From contig NZ_MTQN01000011.1 in assembly GCF_001984195.1 (NCBI RefSeq), positions 124,001-188,000 on the forward strand: a stretch of DNA of 64,000 bases. Reading direction: 5' to 3'. Shown piece by piece: positions 35,073-42,741 of this stretch. This stretch comes from Kribbella sp. ALI-6-A. Lineage in GTDB: Bacteria > Actinomycetota > Actinomycetes > Propionibacteriales > Kribbellaceae. Each line of letters opens with the position of its first letter. The stretch's first letter is position 1. A model generated the notes under the pieces. That model had not been told where the DNA came from, did not search any database, and saw nothing but the letters and a program-made list of their open reading frames with translations. A program made the position numbers and the translations under genes.

Positions 35073-35609
35073 ATGGCGTCGTTCGAGAAGCTCACCGACA
35101 AGTCGTGGCGGGTGGCCGGGACCGTGGCAGCGGTCGTCGTCACCACGGCGGCCGGCGGAGTCGCCTGGGCCACCACCAGCGCCGATCCTTCGCCCTCGCC
35201 GTCCCCGTCGGCCTCGCCCTCGGCGCCCGCCGACCCGGCTCAGCCCGGCAAGCCAGGCGGCCGGCACGGCGAGTTCGGGCTCGGCAGGGGTGCGCTGCAC
35301 GGCGAGTTCGTGGTGGAGAAGGAGGGTGGCGGCTACCAGACGGTGTCCACGCAGCGCGGCGAGGTCACCGCGGTCAGCAAGGACAAGCTCACCGTGAAGA
35401 GCGCGGACGGCTACAGCCGCGAGTACACGCTGACCGAGGACACGCTGGTGAACGCGGCCCGCGACGGGATCGACGACGTGAAGACCGGCAACCAGGTGAT
35501 GGTGACCGCTGTGGTCGCGAACAACGTCGCCACCGCGACCACCGTCAACGACGGCACGGTCCGCGACGCGGCCCGCGAGAAGTGGGGCTTCAAGCGCGGC
35601 CCGCGCTGA
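35073..35609 (+). CDS. Secreted/anchored DUF5666-like protein
   Basis: The 178-residue protein has a short cytosolic N-terminus, one membrane or signal segment (VAGTVAAVVVTTAAGGVAWA at about 15-34) and a Ser/Pro-rich linker. A small beta-barrel domain follows, with QRGEVTAVSKDKLTVKSADGYSREYTL and KTGNQVMVTAVVANN. This pattern resembles DUF5666 (OB-like) domains. The ATG at 35073 is preceded by GGGAGG. The gene sits between two copies of the CTGCCAG repeat and directly before a two-component system, so it is a likely target or sensor accessory of that system (inference). Confidence 0.75.
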   Translation: MASFEKLTDKSWRVAGTVAAVVVTTAAGGVAWATTSADPSPSPSPSASPSAPADPAQPGKPGGRHGEFGLGRGALHGEFVVEKEGGGYQTVSTQRGEVTAVSKDKLTVKSADGYSREYTLTEDTLVNAARDGIDDVKTGNQVMVTAVVANNVATATTVNDGTVRDAAREKWGFKRGPR

Positions 35610-35642
35610 CCTACCCCCCGCGGGCGGAGGACTCACAGCGAA

Positions 35643-35660
35643 CTGCCAGGAAGCTGCCAG
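35643..35660 (+). promoter_or_regulatory. Direct-repeat site CTGCCAG-N4-CTGCCAG
   Basis: Two identical CTGCCAG heptamers (35643-35649 and 35654-35660) with the 4-nt spacer GAAG end 34 nt before the response-regulator ATG. They match the element at 34962-34979 in 16 of 18 positions. Likely autoregulation by the regulator at 35695. Confidence 0.65.
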
Positions 35661-35694
35661 GGTTCGCACGGGCACCGGGGGCAGACTGGAGACC

Positions 35695-36396
35695 ATGAGC
35701 CCGCACCTCCTGGTCGTCGACGACGAACCGAACATCGTCGAGCTGCTGTCCGCGAGCCTGCGGTTCGCCGGCTACGACGTGACCACGGCGACGCACGGGG
35801 CCGAGGCGCTGAAGAAGGCTCGTGAGATCGAGCCCGATCTCGTCGTGCTCGACGTGATGATGCCCGGGCTGGACGGTTTCGAGGTGGTCCGGCGGCTGCG
35901 GGGAGAGGACCGGCACGTGCCGGTCCTCTTCCTGACCGCCCGCGACGCCGTCGAGGACAAGGTGCTCGGCCTGCAGACCGGCGGCGACGACTACGTGACC
36001 AAGCCGTTCAGCCTGGACGAGCTGGTCGCCCGGGTGCGCGCTCTCCTGCGCCGTTCCGGGCACCGCGAGCAGGCCCCGACCGAGCCGGCGATCCTCAAGT
36101 ACGCCGACCTCGAGCTCAACGAGGACAGCTACGAGGTGTTCAAGGCCGGCGAGGCCGTGCAGCTGTCGCTGACCGAGTTCAAGCTGCTGCGCTGCCTGCT
36201 GGAGAACGCCGAGCGCGTGATGTCCAAGGGCCAGCTCCTGTCGGCGGTCTGGAACTACGACTTCGCCGGTGACGCCGGCGTGGTCGAGTCGTACATGTCG
36301 TACCTGCGCCGCAAGGTCGACACCGGGGACCAGAAGCTGCTGCACACGGTCCGCGGCGTCGGCTACGTGCTCCGCACGCCGAGGGGACCGAGCTGA
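35695..36396 (+). CDS. OmpR-family response regulator
   Basis: The 233-residue regulator has the acidic pocket D9-D10, phospho-acceptor D53 (VVLDVMMPGLDG) and the conserved K103 (YVTKPFS) in the receiver. A C-terminal winged helix follows (SLTEFKLLRCLLENAERVMSKGQLLSAVW, then VESYMSYLRRKVD and the VRGVGYVLR end). It is coupled to the kinase: the kinase ATG overlaps its stop by one base. A tandem CTGCCAG repeat in its promoter suggests autoregulation. The stimulus is unknown. Confidence 0.95.
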   Translation: MSPHLLVVDDEPNIVELLSASLRFAGYDVTTATHGAEALKKAREIEPDLVVLDVMMPGLDGFEVVRRLRGEDRHVPVLFLTARDAVEDKVLGLQTGGDDYVTKPFSLDELVARVRALLRRSGHREQAPTEPAILKYADLELNEDSYEVFKAGEAVQLSLTEFKLLRCLLENAERVMSKGQLLSAVWNYDFAGDAGVVESYMSYLRRKVDTGDQKLLHTVRGVGYVLRTPRGPS

Positions 36397-37889
36397 TGTC
36401 CGGTGTCGGGTCGGGCCGCCCGCGCCTGACCGATCGCTACCCGCTGCGGATCACCATCGTGCTCGTCCTGCTCACGCTGGTCACCGCGGCGCTGCTCACC
36501 TCCGGAGTGGTCGCGACCACGATCATGCGCGGCTACCTGCTGGACAAGGTCGACAGCCAGTTGGCCGAGGCATCCAAACCATTGGTCAGTCAACCGCCCG
36601 GCCCCGGCATCGGCCGCCCACGACTGGGACGGACCGAGCCGCGTCTGCCGAGCGCCTTCGTTGTCCAGCGGTTTCAGCCCGACGGCACCGAGATCCAGGC
36701 CGGCAGACTGCGCGAGCCGCTGCGCGCATCCGACGGCCAGCCCGCGCTGCCCACCCTGACCCTCGACCAGGTCATTGCCAAGGGCAACCAGCCGTTCAAC
36801 ACCGGGGCGGTCTCCGGCGGCGAAACCTGGCGGGTGGTCGCGGTACCGCTCGCCCGGGGAAACGGCTACCTGATGATCGGCCAGAGCCTCAGCGACATGG
36901 ACCACACGATCCAGCAGCTCGTCGGGGTGCAGATCGCCGCCGGGGTCATCCTGCTCGTGCTGCTGGCCGGCGTCGGCACGTACGTCGTACGGCGCAGTCT
37001 GCGCGGACTCGAGGACGTCGAGCACACCGCGGTCGCGATCGCCGGTGGTGATCTCGGCCGGCGGATCCCGCAACGCGACCCGCGGACCGAGGTCGGCCGG
37101 TTGTCGCTCGCGCTGAACCAGATGCTCGGGCAGATCGAGACCGCCTTCGCGCAGCGCACCGCGTCGGAAGCCGCCGCGCGGCGGTCCGAGGACCATGCTC
37201 GGCAGTCGGAGGAACGGATGCGGCGCTTCGTCGCGGACGCCAGTCACGAACTGCGGACGCCGTTGACCTCGATCCGCGGGTTCGCCGAGCTGACCCGGCA
37301 GCGCGGTGGCGCGATGGATCCGGCCACCATGAAGCGGATCGAGGACGAGGCGAAGCGGATGGGGCTGCTGGTCGACGACCTGCTCCTGCTGGCCCGGCTC
37401 GATCAGCAGCGACCGTTGCAGTATCGGCCGGTGGACCTTCTGACGCTGGCCGGTGACGTCGTGCACGGCGCCGAGGCGGTACAGCCCGAGCGTTCGGTCA
37501 CCCTGCGGATCCTGCCGAACTCGGGAGCGCCGGTGGTCCAGGGCGACGAAGCACGCCTTCGGCAAGTACTTGGCAACCTGGTCAGCAACGCACTGCACCA
37601 CACACCGGTCGAGGCGCCGGTGACGGTGTCGGTGGGGACCCGCGAGGGCGAGGCGGTGCTGGAGGTCGCCGACACCGGTCCGGGGCTGGACGACGAGCAG
37701 AAGGCCCGCGTGTTCGAGCGCTTCTACCGCGCGGACACCGCCCGGACGAGGGTCACCGGCGGCTCGGGCCTCGGGCTCTCGATCGTCTCCGCGCTGGTCG
37801 CCGCCCACCGCGGGCGAGTCACCGTCTCCGACACCCCCGGCGGTGGGGCGACCTTCACCGTCACGCTTCCCGTCGCCGTCGACGCCTGA
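36396..37889 (+). CDS. Sensor histidine kinase (EnvZ/HisKA type)
   Basis: The 497-residue kinase has two membrane helices (about 16-40 and 183-205) flanking an extracytoplasmic sensor of about 140 residues with no recognisable fold. Then come HAMP (VEHTAVAIAGGDLGRRIP), HisKA with the phospho-histidine in DASHELRTPLTSI, and HATPase_c with N-box GNLVSNALHHTP, G1 DTGPGL and G2 GGSGLGLSIV. It is the partner of the response regulator upstream, overlapping by one base (TGATG). Confidence 0.95.
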   Translation: MSGVGSGRPRLTDRYPLRITIVLVLLTLVTAALLTSGVVATTIMRGYLLDKVDSQLAEASKPLVSQPPGPGIGRPRLGRTEPRLPSAFVVQRFQPDGTEIQAGRLREPLRASDGQPALPTLTLDQVIAKGNQPFNTGAVSGGETWRVVAVPLARGNGYLMIGQSLSDMDHTIQQLVGVQIAAGVILLVLLAGVGTYVVRRSLRGLEDVEHTAVAIAGGDLGRRIPQRDPRTEVGRLSLALNQMLGQIETAFAQRTASEAAARRSEDHARQSEERMRRFVADASHELRTPLTSIRGFAELTRQRGGAMDPATMKRIEDEAKRMGLLVDDLLLLARLDQQRPLQYRPVDLLTLAGDVVHGAEAVQPERSVTLRILPNSGAPVVQGDEARLRQVLGNLVSNALHHTPVEAPVTVSVGTREGEAVLEVADTGPGLDDEQKARVFERFYRADTARTRVTGGSGLGLSIVSALVAAHRGRVTVSDTPGGGATFTVTLPVAVDA

Positions 37890-37915
37890 GTCGGCCTCTC
37901 GACGGCGTACGGCGA

Positions 37916-38542
37916 TCAGCGGCGGCGGACCTTCACCGTGCAGTCGCGGCGGTTGATCACGTCGCCGGCGGGCATCACCTGGGTCCGCTCGTGCTCGCGG
38001 CTGACCAGGACGTCCCACTCGCCCTCGGGCAGCTCGAGGCTCTCGATCACCTCGTCGGGCGTCGGGAAGTGGATGTCCGGATGCGGGTTGGGCTCGCCGG
38101 GCGGGAAGCCGAGGTGACCCTCGATCAGCAGCACTCCCCCGCGCGCCACCGCGCCGGCGGCACTGCGCAGGATGCTCTCGCGCGCAAGTTCGGTCTTGGA
38201 GTGCAGGAACTGCGCCGACACCAGGTCGAACTCGCCGTCCGGGAACGACGTACCGAGTTCGTGCTGCTGCCAGTCGATCCGGTCGCCGACACCGGCGTCC
38301 TCGGCGTGCTTCGCCGCCCGGCCGAGCGCCACCGAGGAGATGTCGACCGCGGTGACCGTCCAGCCCTGCTGGGCCAGCCAGATCGCGTCGGCGCCTTCAC
38401 CGCAGCCGAGATCGAGCGCCCGGCCCGGCGTGAGGTCAGCGACCTCGTCGACCAGTACGACGTTCGGCTTGCCGCTCCAGATCTGGTCGCGCTCGGAGTA
38501 GAAGGAGTTCCAGTACTCGTCGGAGAGTTGTTCTGTCGTCAT
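37916..38542 (-). CDS. Class I SAM-dependent methyltransferase
   Basis: The 208-residue Rossmann methyltransferase has motif I ALDLGCGEGADAIWLA (residues 41-56), acidic residue D in VTAVDISSVAL for SAM ribose binding, and motif IV FDLVSAQFLHS. The N-terminal W-N-x-FY-S-E pattern resembles TehB- or thiopurine-like small-molecule methyltransferases. The substrate is unknown. It is convergent with the kinase; only 26 nt separate the stops. Confidence 0.85.
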   Translation of the reverse strand: MTTEQLSDEYWNSFYSERDQIWSGKPNVVLVDEVADLTPGRALDLGCGEGADAIWLAQQGWTVTAVDISSVALGRAAKHAEDAGVGDRIDWQQHELGTSFPDGEFDLVSAQFLHSKTELARESILRSAAGAVARGGVLLIEGHLGFPPGEPNPHPDIHFPTPDEVIESLELPEGEWDVLVSREHERTQVMPAGDVINRRDCTVKVRRR

Positions 38543-38769
38543 GGTCCCGATGGAACCGCGCCCTCAACTCGCAGGGCAAACCTTCTTGCCGGACTGGCAA
38601 AGCGTCGACGCCCCGCCCGCACCAGAGGGCGGCGCCTTCACCACTGGGCGGTGGTCACTGTCTGCCTTCGATCGATGGCGGATCGTCGACACCGTTACCC
38701 AGCTCGCCACTTTGTCACGCCATGCGTACCGTAGATCGGAACACGCTCTCCCCACGGGCCCTCGCCCGG

Positions 38770-39447
38770 TCAGCGCAGCAGGATCGCCCGCTCGACGACC
38801 GTCCACGTGGTCGTGGTCAGCAAGTAGAGACCAGCCGCGAGCGGGATGAACGCCGCGGTGACCAGCGTGCCGAACGGGAGCAGCCGCGCGAGGTTTCGCC
38901 CCATCGGCGCCGCGGTGGCATCCAAGCGCGCCAGCTGGCGGCGCGCGGAGAAGTAGGCGACGACGGCCAGCAGCACCGCGAGACCGGCGTACGCCGGGGT
39001 GGACGCGACGATCGGCCAGTGGACTCCGATGGGCGCGCCGAACAGCGTCCCGGCGAGCAGCTGGTTCGGCTCGCCGCCGACGACCGCGCGGGAGAACAGC
39101 GTGTAGAGCACCCAGAAGAACGGCAGCTGCGCGAACATCGGCAAGCACCCGGCGAACAATGTCGCCCCCGACTCGGCCTGCAGTTCGGCGATCTCCCGCT
39201 GAGCGCGTTCGGGGTCCTTCGCGTGCTTCTTGGTGATCTCCTGGATCCGCGGCATCAGCACCGCGCGGGACTTCTCACCGCGGACCGCGGCCAGGCTGAG
39301 CGGCAGCAGCACCAGCCGGACGGCGATCGTACAGACGACGATCGCGAGCGCCGCGGCGTACGGGCCGCCGACGGGTTCGAGCAGGCCGGCGATCCAGGAT
39401 ACGAGGTGGTAGGCGCCGCTGACCGGCGCGTCGAGAAAGAAGGGCAT
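38770..39447 (-). CDS. YidC/Oxa1-family membrane protein insertase
   Basis: The 225-residue insertase has a short N-terminus, the Oxa1 core with five helices, and the cytoplasmic coiled-coil loop (GEKSRAVLMPRIQEITKKHAKDPERAQREI). The hydrophilic-groove arginine lies in TIAVRLVLLPLSLAAVRG. It is shorter than the main YidC of actinobacteria and lacks a long basic tail, suggesting a paralogue (inference). It is the last gene of a three-gene minus-strand unit with the principal sigma factor and DUF6412. The ATG 39447 has GGAG seven bases upstream. Confidence 0.85.
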   Translation of the reverse strand: MPFFLDAPVSGAYHLVSWIAGLLEPVGGPYAAALAIVVCTIAVRLVLLPLSLAAVRGEKSRAVLMPRIQEITKKHAKDPERAQREIAELQAESGATLFAGCLPMFAQLPFFWVLYTLFSRAVVGGEPNQLLAGTLFGAPIGVHWPIVASTPAYAGLAVLLAVVAYFSARRQLARLDATAAPMGRNLARLLPFGTLVTAAFIPLAAGLYLLTTTTWTVVERAILLR

Positions 39448-39499
39448 GACTGAGCTCCACAAGAACAAAGGGAAACGGACCGGTCGCGAGGAAGTGCGA

Positions 39500-39751
39500 C
39501 TACAGCCCGGGAGCTCGGGGTCGTGCACGCCCGGCGGTGTCGGGATCACGCAGCGGGACGTACGCCGTCCGCGCGGACTGCTCGCGCAGGGTCAGCGCGA
39601 CCAACGGCGTGACGACCGGCGTCCGCGAGTGCCGGTCGGCCAGCAACAGCGTGAACAGCAAGGCCGCCGCCGTGAGAACGGCGGCGGCCAGAGTTGCCGC
39701 GTCGAGCGCAGGGATCACCAGCGACAGCGCGCCGGCGATCACCTGGTGCAT
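39500..39751 (-). CDS. DUF6412 family membrane protein
   Basis: The 83-residue protein has a hydrophobic N-terminal half with two helices (up to about residue 40) and the DUF6412 signature at the end, RTAYVPLRDPDTAGRARPRAPG. The family is regularly found next to a yidC paralogue in actinobacteria; the function is unknown. Its ATG overlaps the sigma-factor stop codon (TGATG), so its translation is coupled to that of the sigma factor. Confidence 0.8.
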   Translation of the reverse strand: MHQVIAGALSLVIPALDAATLAAAVLTAAALLFTLLLADRHSRTPVVTPLVALTLREQSARTAYVPLRDPDTAGRARPRAPGL

Positions 39752-41076
39752 CAGTCGAGGTAGTCGCGCAGGACCTGGGACCGCGACGGGTGCCGCAGCT
39801 TCGACATCGTCTTGGACTCGATCTGCCGGATCCGCTCCCGCGTGACGCCGTAGACCTTGCCGATCTCGTCCAGCGTCTTCGGCTGGCCGTCGGTCAGACC
39901 GAAGCGCATGGAGACCACGCCGGCCTCGCGCTCGGACAGCGTGTCGAGCACCGCGTGCAGCTGCTCCTGCAGCAGCGTGAACGACACCGCCTCGGCCGGC
40001 ACGATCGCCTCGGAGTCCTCGATCAGGTCGCCGAACTCGGAGTCGCCGTCCTCACCGAGCGGGGTGTGCAGGGAGATCGGCTCGCGGCCGTACTTCTGCA
40101 CCTCGATGACCTTCTCCGGGGTCATGTCGAGCTCCTTGGCGAGCTCTTCCGGAGTGGGCTCGCGACCGAGGTCCTGCAGCATCTGGCGCTGGACCCGGGC
40201 GAGCTTGTTGATCACCTCGACCATGTGCACCGGGATCCGGATGGTCCGGGCCTGGTCGGCCATCGCGCGGGTGATCGCCTGCCGGATCCACCAGGTCGCG
40301 TAGGTGGAGAACTTGTAGCCCTTGGTGTAGTCGAACTTCTCGACCGCACGGATCAGACCGAGGTTGCCCTCCTGGATCAGGTCCAGGAACAGCATGCCGC
40401 GACCGGTGTAGCGCTTGGCCAGCGAGACGACCAGTCGCAGGTTGGCCTCGAGCAGGTGGTTCTTGGCCCGCCGGCCGTCCTCGGAGATCCACTCGTACTC
40501 GTCGCGAACCTTGTCCTTGAGCTTGGTCGACTCGTCGCTGATCTGCTCCTCGGCGAACAGGCCGGCCTCGATCCGCTTGGCGAGCTCGACCTCCTGCTCG
40601 GCGTTCAGCAGCGGGACCTTGCCGATCTGCTTCAGGTAGTCCTTGACCGGGTCGGCGGTCGCGCCGGCCACCATCACCTGCTGCTCGGGCTCGTCGGTCT
40701 CGTCGGCCTCGGAGACGATGAAGCCCTGGTCCTCGGTGAGCTCCTTCTCCAGCGGCTTGACCGCGTCCGGGCTGAAGTCGGCCTCGTCGACCTCGTCCAG
40801 CGCACGCGGCTTCCCGGTCTTGGGGTCGATCGCCAGACCCGCCTCGGACACGGCCTTCTTCGCCGGCGCCTTCTTCGCGGCGGCCTTCTTCGCGGGGATA
40901 CCGTCCTCCTTGGATACAGCGGCCTTCTTGACCGCGGGAGCGGCCTTCTTCACGGTGGCCTTCTTGGCGGCAGGGTCAGGCACTCTGGCGCTGGTCCTCG
41001 GGGCCGTGCTGCGGGCGGTGGCGGCCACGGCCCGGGCGGACTCGGCGGGAAGGTTCTCGGACGAGCTGGACGACAC
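39751..41076 (-). CDS. Principal RNA polymerase sigma factor (SigA/HrdB-like)
   Basis: The 441-residue group 1-type sigma-70 factor starts with a Lys/Ala-rich low-complexity extension (about 35-85, with KKATVKKAAPAVKKAA), typical of actinobacterial HrdB/SigA. Region 1.2 follows (DPVKDYLKQIGKVPLL). Region 2 is intact (NLRLVVSLAKRYTGRGM, LIQEGNLGLIRAVEKFDY, FSTYATWWIRQAI), as are region 3 and region 4 (TRERIRQIESKTMSKLRHPSRSQVLRDYLD). Start GTG with GAGAGGT upstream. I expect it to be the housekeeping sigma factor. It heads a transcript with DUF6412 and yidC. Confidence 0.93.
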   Translation of the reverse strand: MSSSSSENLPAESARAVAATARSTAPRTSARVPDPAAKKATVKKAAPAVKKAAVSKEDGIPAKKAAAKKAPAKKAVSEAGLAIDPKTGKPRALDEVDEADFSPDAVKPLEKELTEDQGFIVSEADETDEPEQQVMVAGATADPVKDYLKQIGKVPLLNAEQEVELAKRIEAGLFAEEQISDESTKLKDKVRDEYEWISEDGRRAKNHLLEANLRLVVSLAKRYTGRGMLFLDLIQEGNLGLIRAVEKFDYTKGYKFSTYATWWIRQAITRAMADQARTIRIPVHMVEVINKLARVQRQMLQDLGREPTPEELAKELDMTPEKVIEVQKYGREPISLHTPLGEDGDSEFGDLIEDSEAIVPAEAVSFTLLQEQLHAVLDTLSEREAGVVSMRFGLTDGQPKTLDEIGKVYGVTRERIRQIESKTMSKLRHPSRSQVLRDYLD

Positions 41077-41246
41077 GAATTACCTCTCGTCTGACGCAGG
41101 GTTTTCTGTACGGCGATACGGCGGTGCGGGTGAAACAGGTGGTACCACGAATTCTGCGCTGCGCACCGGCTTCTGTGCTCGTCTGCGATCGTGTTCGCTG
41201 GTCAGCAGTTATGCACCGGGTGCCCGTCAGGCGGCAGCAACACTAC

Positions 41247-41252
41247 ATTGTA
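41247..41252 (-). promoter_or_regulatory. Candidate -10 box upstream of the sigma gene
   Basis: TACAAT (read on the minus strand) lies about 170 nt before the GTG start. The corresponding -35 region is weak (TGGGTC about 17 nt upstream). The candidate rests on the -10 match alone. Confidence 0.3.
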
Positions 41253-41354
41253 ATCCGCGGACCAACCCCGACCCACGCGCGGCCCCCGTCCCGGCGTGCC
41301 ACGACCGGTGCCCGCACGCCCCCGCGGGCCGGCACCGGCGTATCCGTTGAATCC

Positions 41355-41975
41355 TCAACTGTTCCTGGTCTGCCGCAACGGCCGCGCGACCACCCGCTGC
41401 TGCGCGACCTGCTGGGCGGCCTTGAACTGGCGGACCTTGACCAGCGAGGCCACGTCGATCACGTCCGCGACCGACTTGTAGGCACCGTCCTCGCCGTACG
41501 GTTCGGAGGCCTCCCGCCAGCCGCGTGGCCGGACCTTCAACTGCTTGCCGAGCAGCGCGACGAAGATCTTCGCCTTCTGCGCGCCGAAGCCCGGCAGGGC
41601 GGACAGCCTGGCCAGCAGGTCGTCACCGGACTTCACGTCGGCCCAGACACCGGAGGCGTTGCCGCCGTACTCCTCGTCCAGGTGCTTGGCCAGCGTCTGG
41701 ATCCGGGCCGCCATCGCGGTCGGGAACCGGTGCACCGCGGGCGGGCCGGCCACCACCTCGACGAAACCGTCCGGGTCGTAGGCGGCGACCGTGCACGGGT
41801 CGAACGGACCCTCCATCCGCTTGGCGATCAGGACCGGGCCCGCGAAGGCACGCTCCATCGGGATCTGCTGGTCGAGCAGCATGCCGACCATCAGCGCGAA
41901 AGGGTCCCTGCTCAGCATCTCGTCGGCGTCGGGCTGCTGCGCAAGGCACAGTTTCTTGCTGCGTGTCGAAGTCAC
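41355..41975 (-). CDS. HhH-GPD-type DNA repair protein
   Basis: The 206-residue protein is of the HhH-GPD superfamily (TIGR03252-like). It is predicted to act as a base-excision DNA glycosylase or nuclease. The helix-hairpin-helix is LSALPGFGAQKAKIFVALLG. The first helices (DPFALMVGMLLDQQIPMERAF) match the fold of endonuclease III/AlkA. The Cys cluster of endonuclease III is absent. Substrate unknown. It follows the universal stress protein gene with one base between, so the two are co-transcribed. The start is GTG 41975. Confidence 0.8.
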   Translation of the reverse strand: MTSTRSKKLCLAQQPDADEMLSRDPFALMVGMLLDQQIPMERAFAGPVLIAKRMEGPFDPCTVAAYDPDGFVEVVAGPPAVHRFPTAMAARIQTLAKHLDEEYGGNASGVWADVKSGDDLLARLSALPGFGAQKAKIFVALLGKQLKVRPRGWREASEPYGEDGAYKSVADVIDVASLVKVRQFKAAQQVAQQRVVARPLRQTRNS

Positions 41976-41976
41976 C

Positions 41977-42390
41977 TCAGTCCTCCCCTTCCTCGGCCTT
42001 GACGGCCAGCACCGGACACGGAGCGTCGAGCAGCACCCGCTGGGCGTTGCTGCCGAGGATGAGCTTGCCGACCGGCGACCTGCGCCGCAGGCCGATCACG
42101 ATGAACTCCGCGTGCACCTGCTCGGCGACGGCCACCAGGTCCTCCGCCGGATCGAGTCCACGCACCAGTTGCCGTACCTCGTAGGGCACACCGGTCGAGT
42201 CGAGCTGCTCCCGTACCTCCGTCAACGCGGCCTCACTGGCCGCCGCCTCGTCGCTGTCGAAGCTGCGTCCGCCCCGGTGGGAGTTCACCACCACCAGCTT
42301 GGCATCGCGGAGCGTCGCCTCCTCTGCCGCCCGGCGAAGGGCTGCGCGCCCTTCGGCCTTCGGCACATAACCCACGACGATGGTCGTCAT
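41977..42390 (-). CDS. Universal stress protein (UspA family)
   Basis: The 137-residue single-domain Usp has the alpha/beta fold beginning TIVVGYVPKAEGRAALRRA. The C-terminal nucleotide-binding motif normally reads GxxGx9GSxxxxVL; here it is IGLRRRSPVGKLILGSNAQRVLLDAPCPVLAVK, with most contacts kept. ATP binding is plausible. A strong Shine-Dalgarno (GGAGGTGAGG) precedes the ATG. It is in one transcription unit with the HhH-GPD gene. Confidence 0.88.
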   Translation of the reverse strand: MTTIVVGYVPKAEGRAALRRAAEEATLRDAKLVVVNSHRGGRSFDSDEAAASEAALTEVREQLDSTGVPYEVRQLVRGLDPAEDLVAVAEQVHAEFIVIGLRRRSPVGKLILGSNAQRVLLDAPCPVLAVKAEEGED

Positions 42391-42741
42391 CGACTTGCCT
42401 CACCTCCGGGTGTCTCCACCTGTCACGGTCGACCCGTTCCGAACGATACTGCCCTGAACCGTTACCGGCATCTGTGGAAAAGCACCATCTGTGTCGCGAC
42501 CGTGACCGTTAGACAGTTGTGTCCGCAACGAGACCGTGCAGGCCCGGGCGGCAGAGCGGTTGGCACCTGCATACCCGCGCCGGGCGGTTCTAACCCTGCC
42601 CCGGCGAGACCCTGGCGCACACCTTGGCAGGCTCCGGGCCCGGCGCGCCAGTCCGATGCCGTTGCCCTCGGCAAGCGGCCGGACCGGTGTCCTACGTTGT
42701 CGGCCGGGCGGGGACTTTCTTGACGGCGTTGGCTAACCGGT
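42391..42741. other. 351-nt intergenic region
   Basis: The gap lies between the end of the GCS2-like gene and the universal stress gene, both on the minus strand. It should hold the end of the first transcript and the promoter of the second. I note GC palindromes CCGGGCCCGG (42634-42643) and GGCGCGCC (42642-42649) but no clear terminator, gene or RNA. Confidence 0.5.

Noticed and set aside
42391..42741. A tRNA or small RNA in the 351-nt gap
   Set aside because: No cloverleaf or conserved tRNA arm could be drawn, and the GC palindromes are short.
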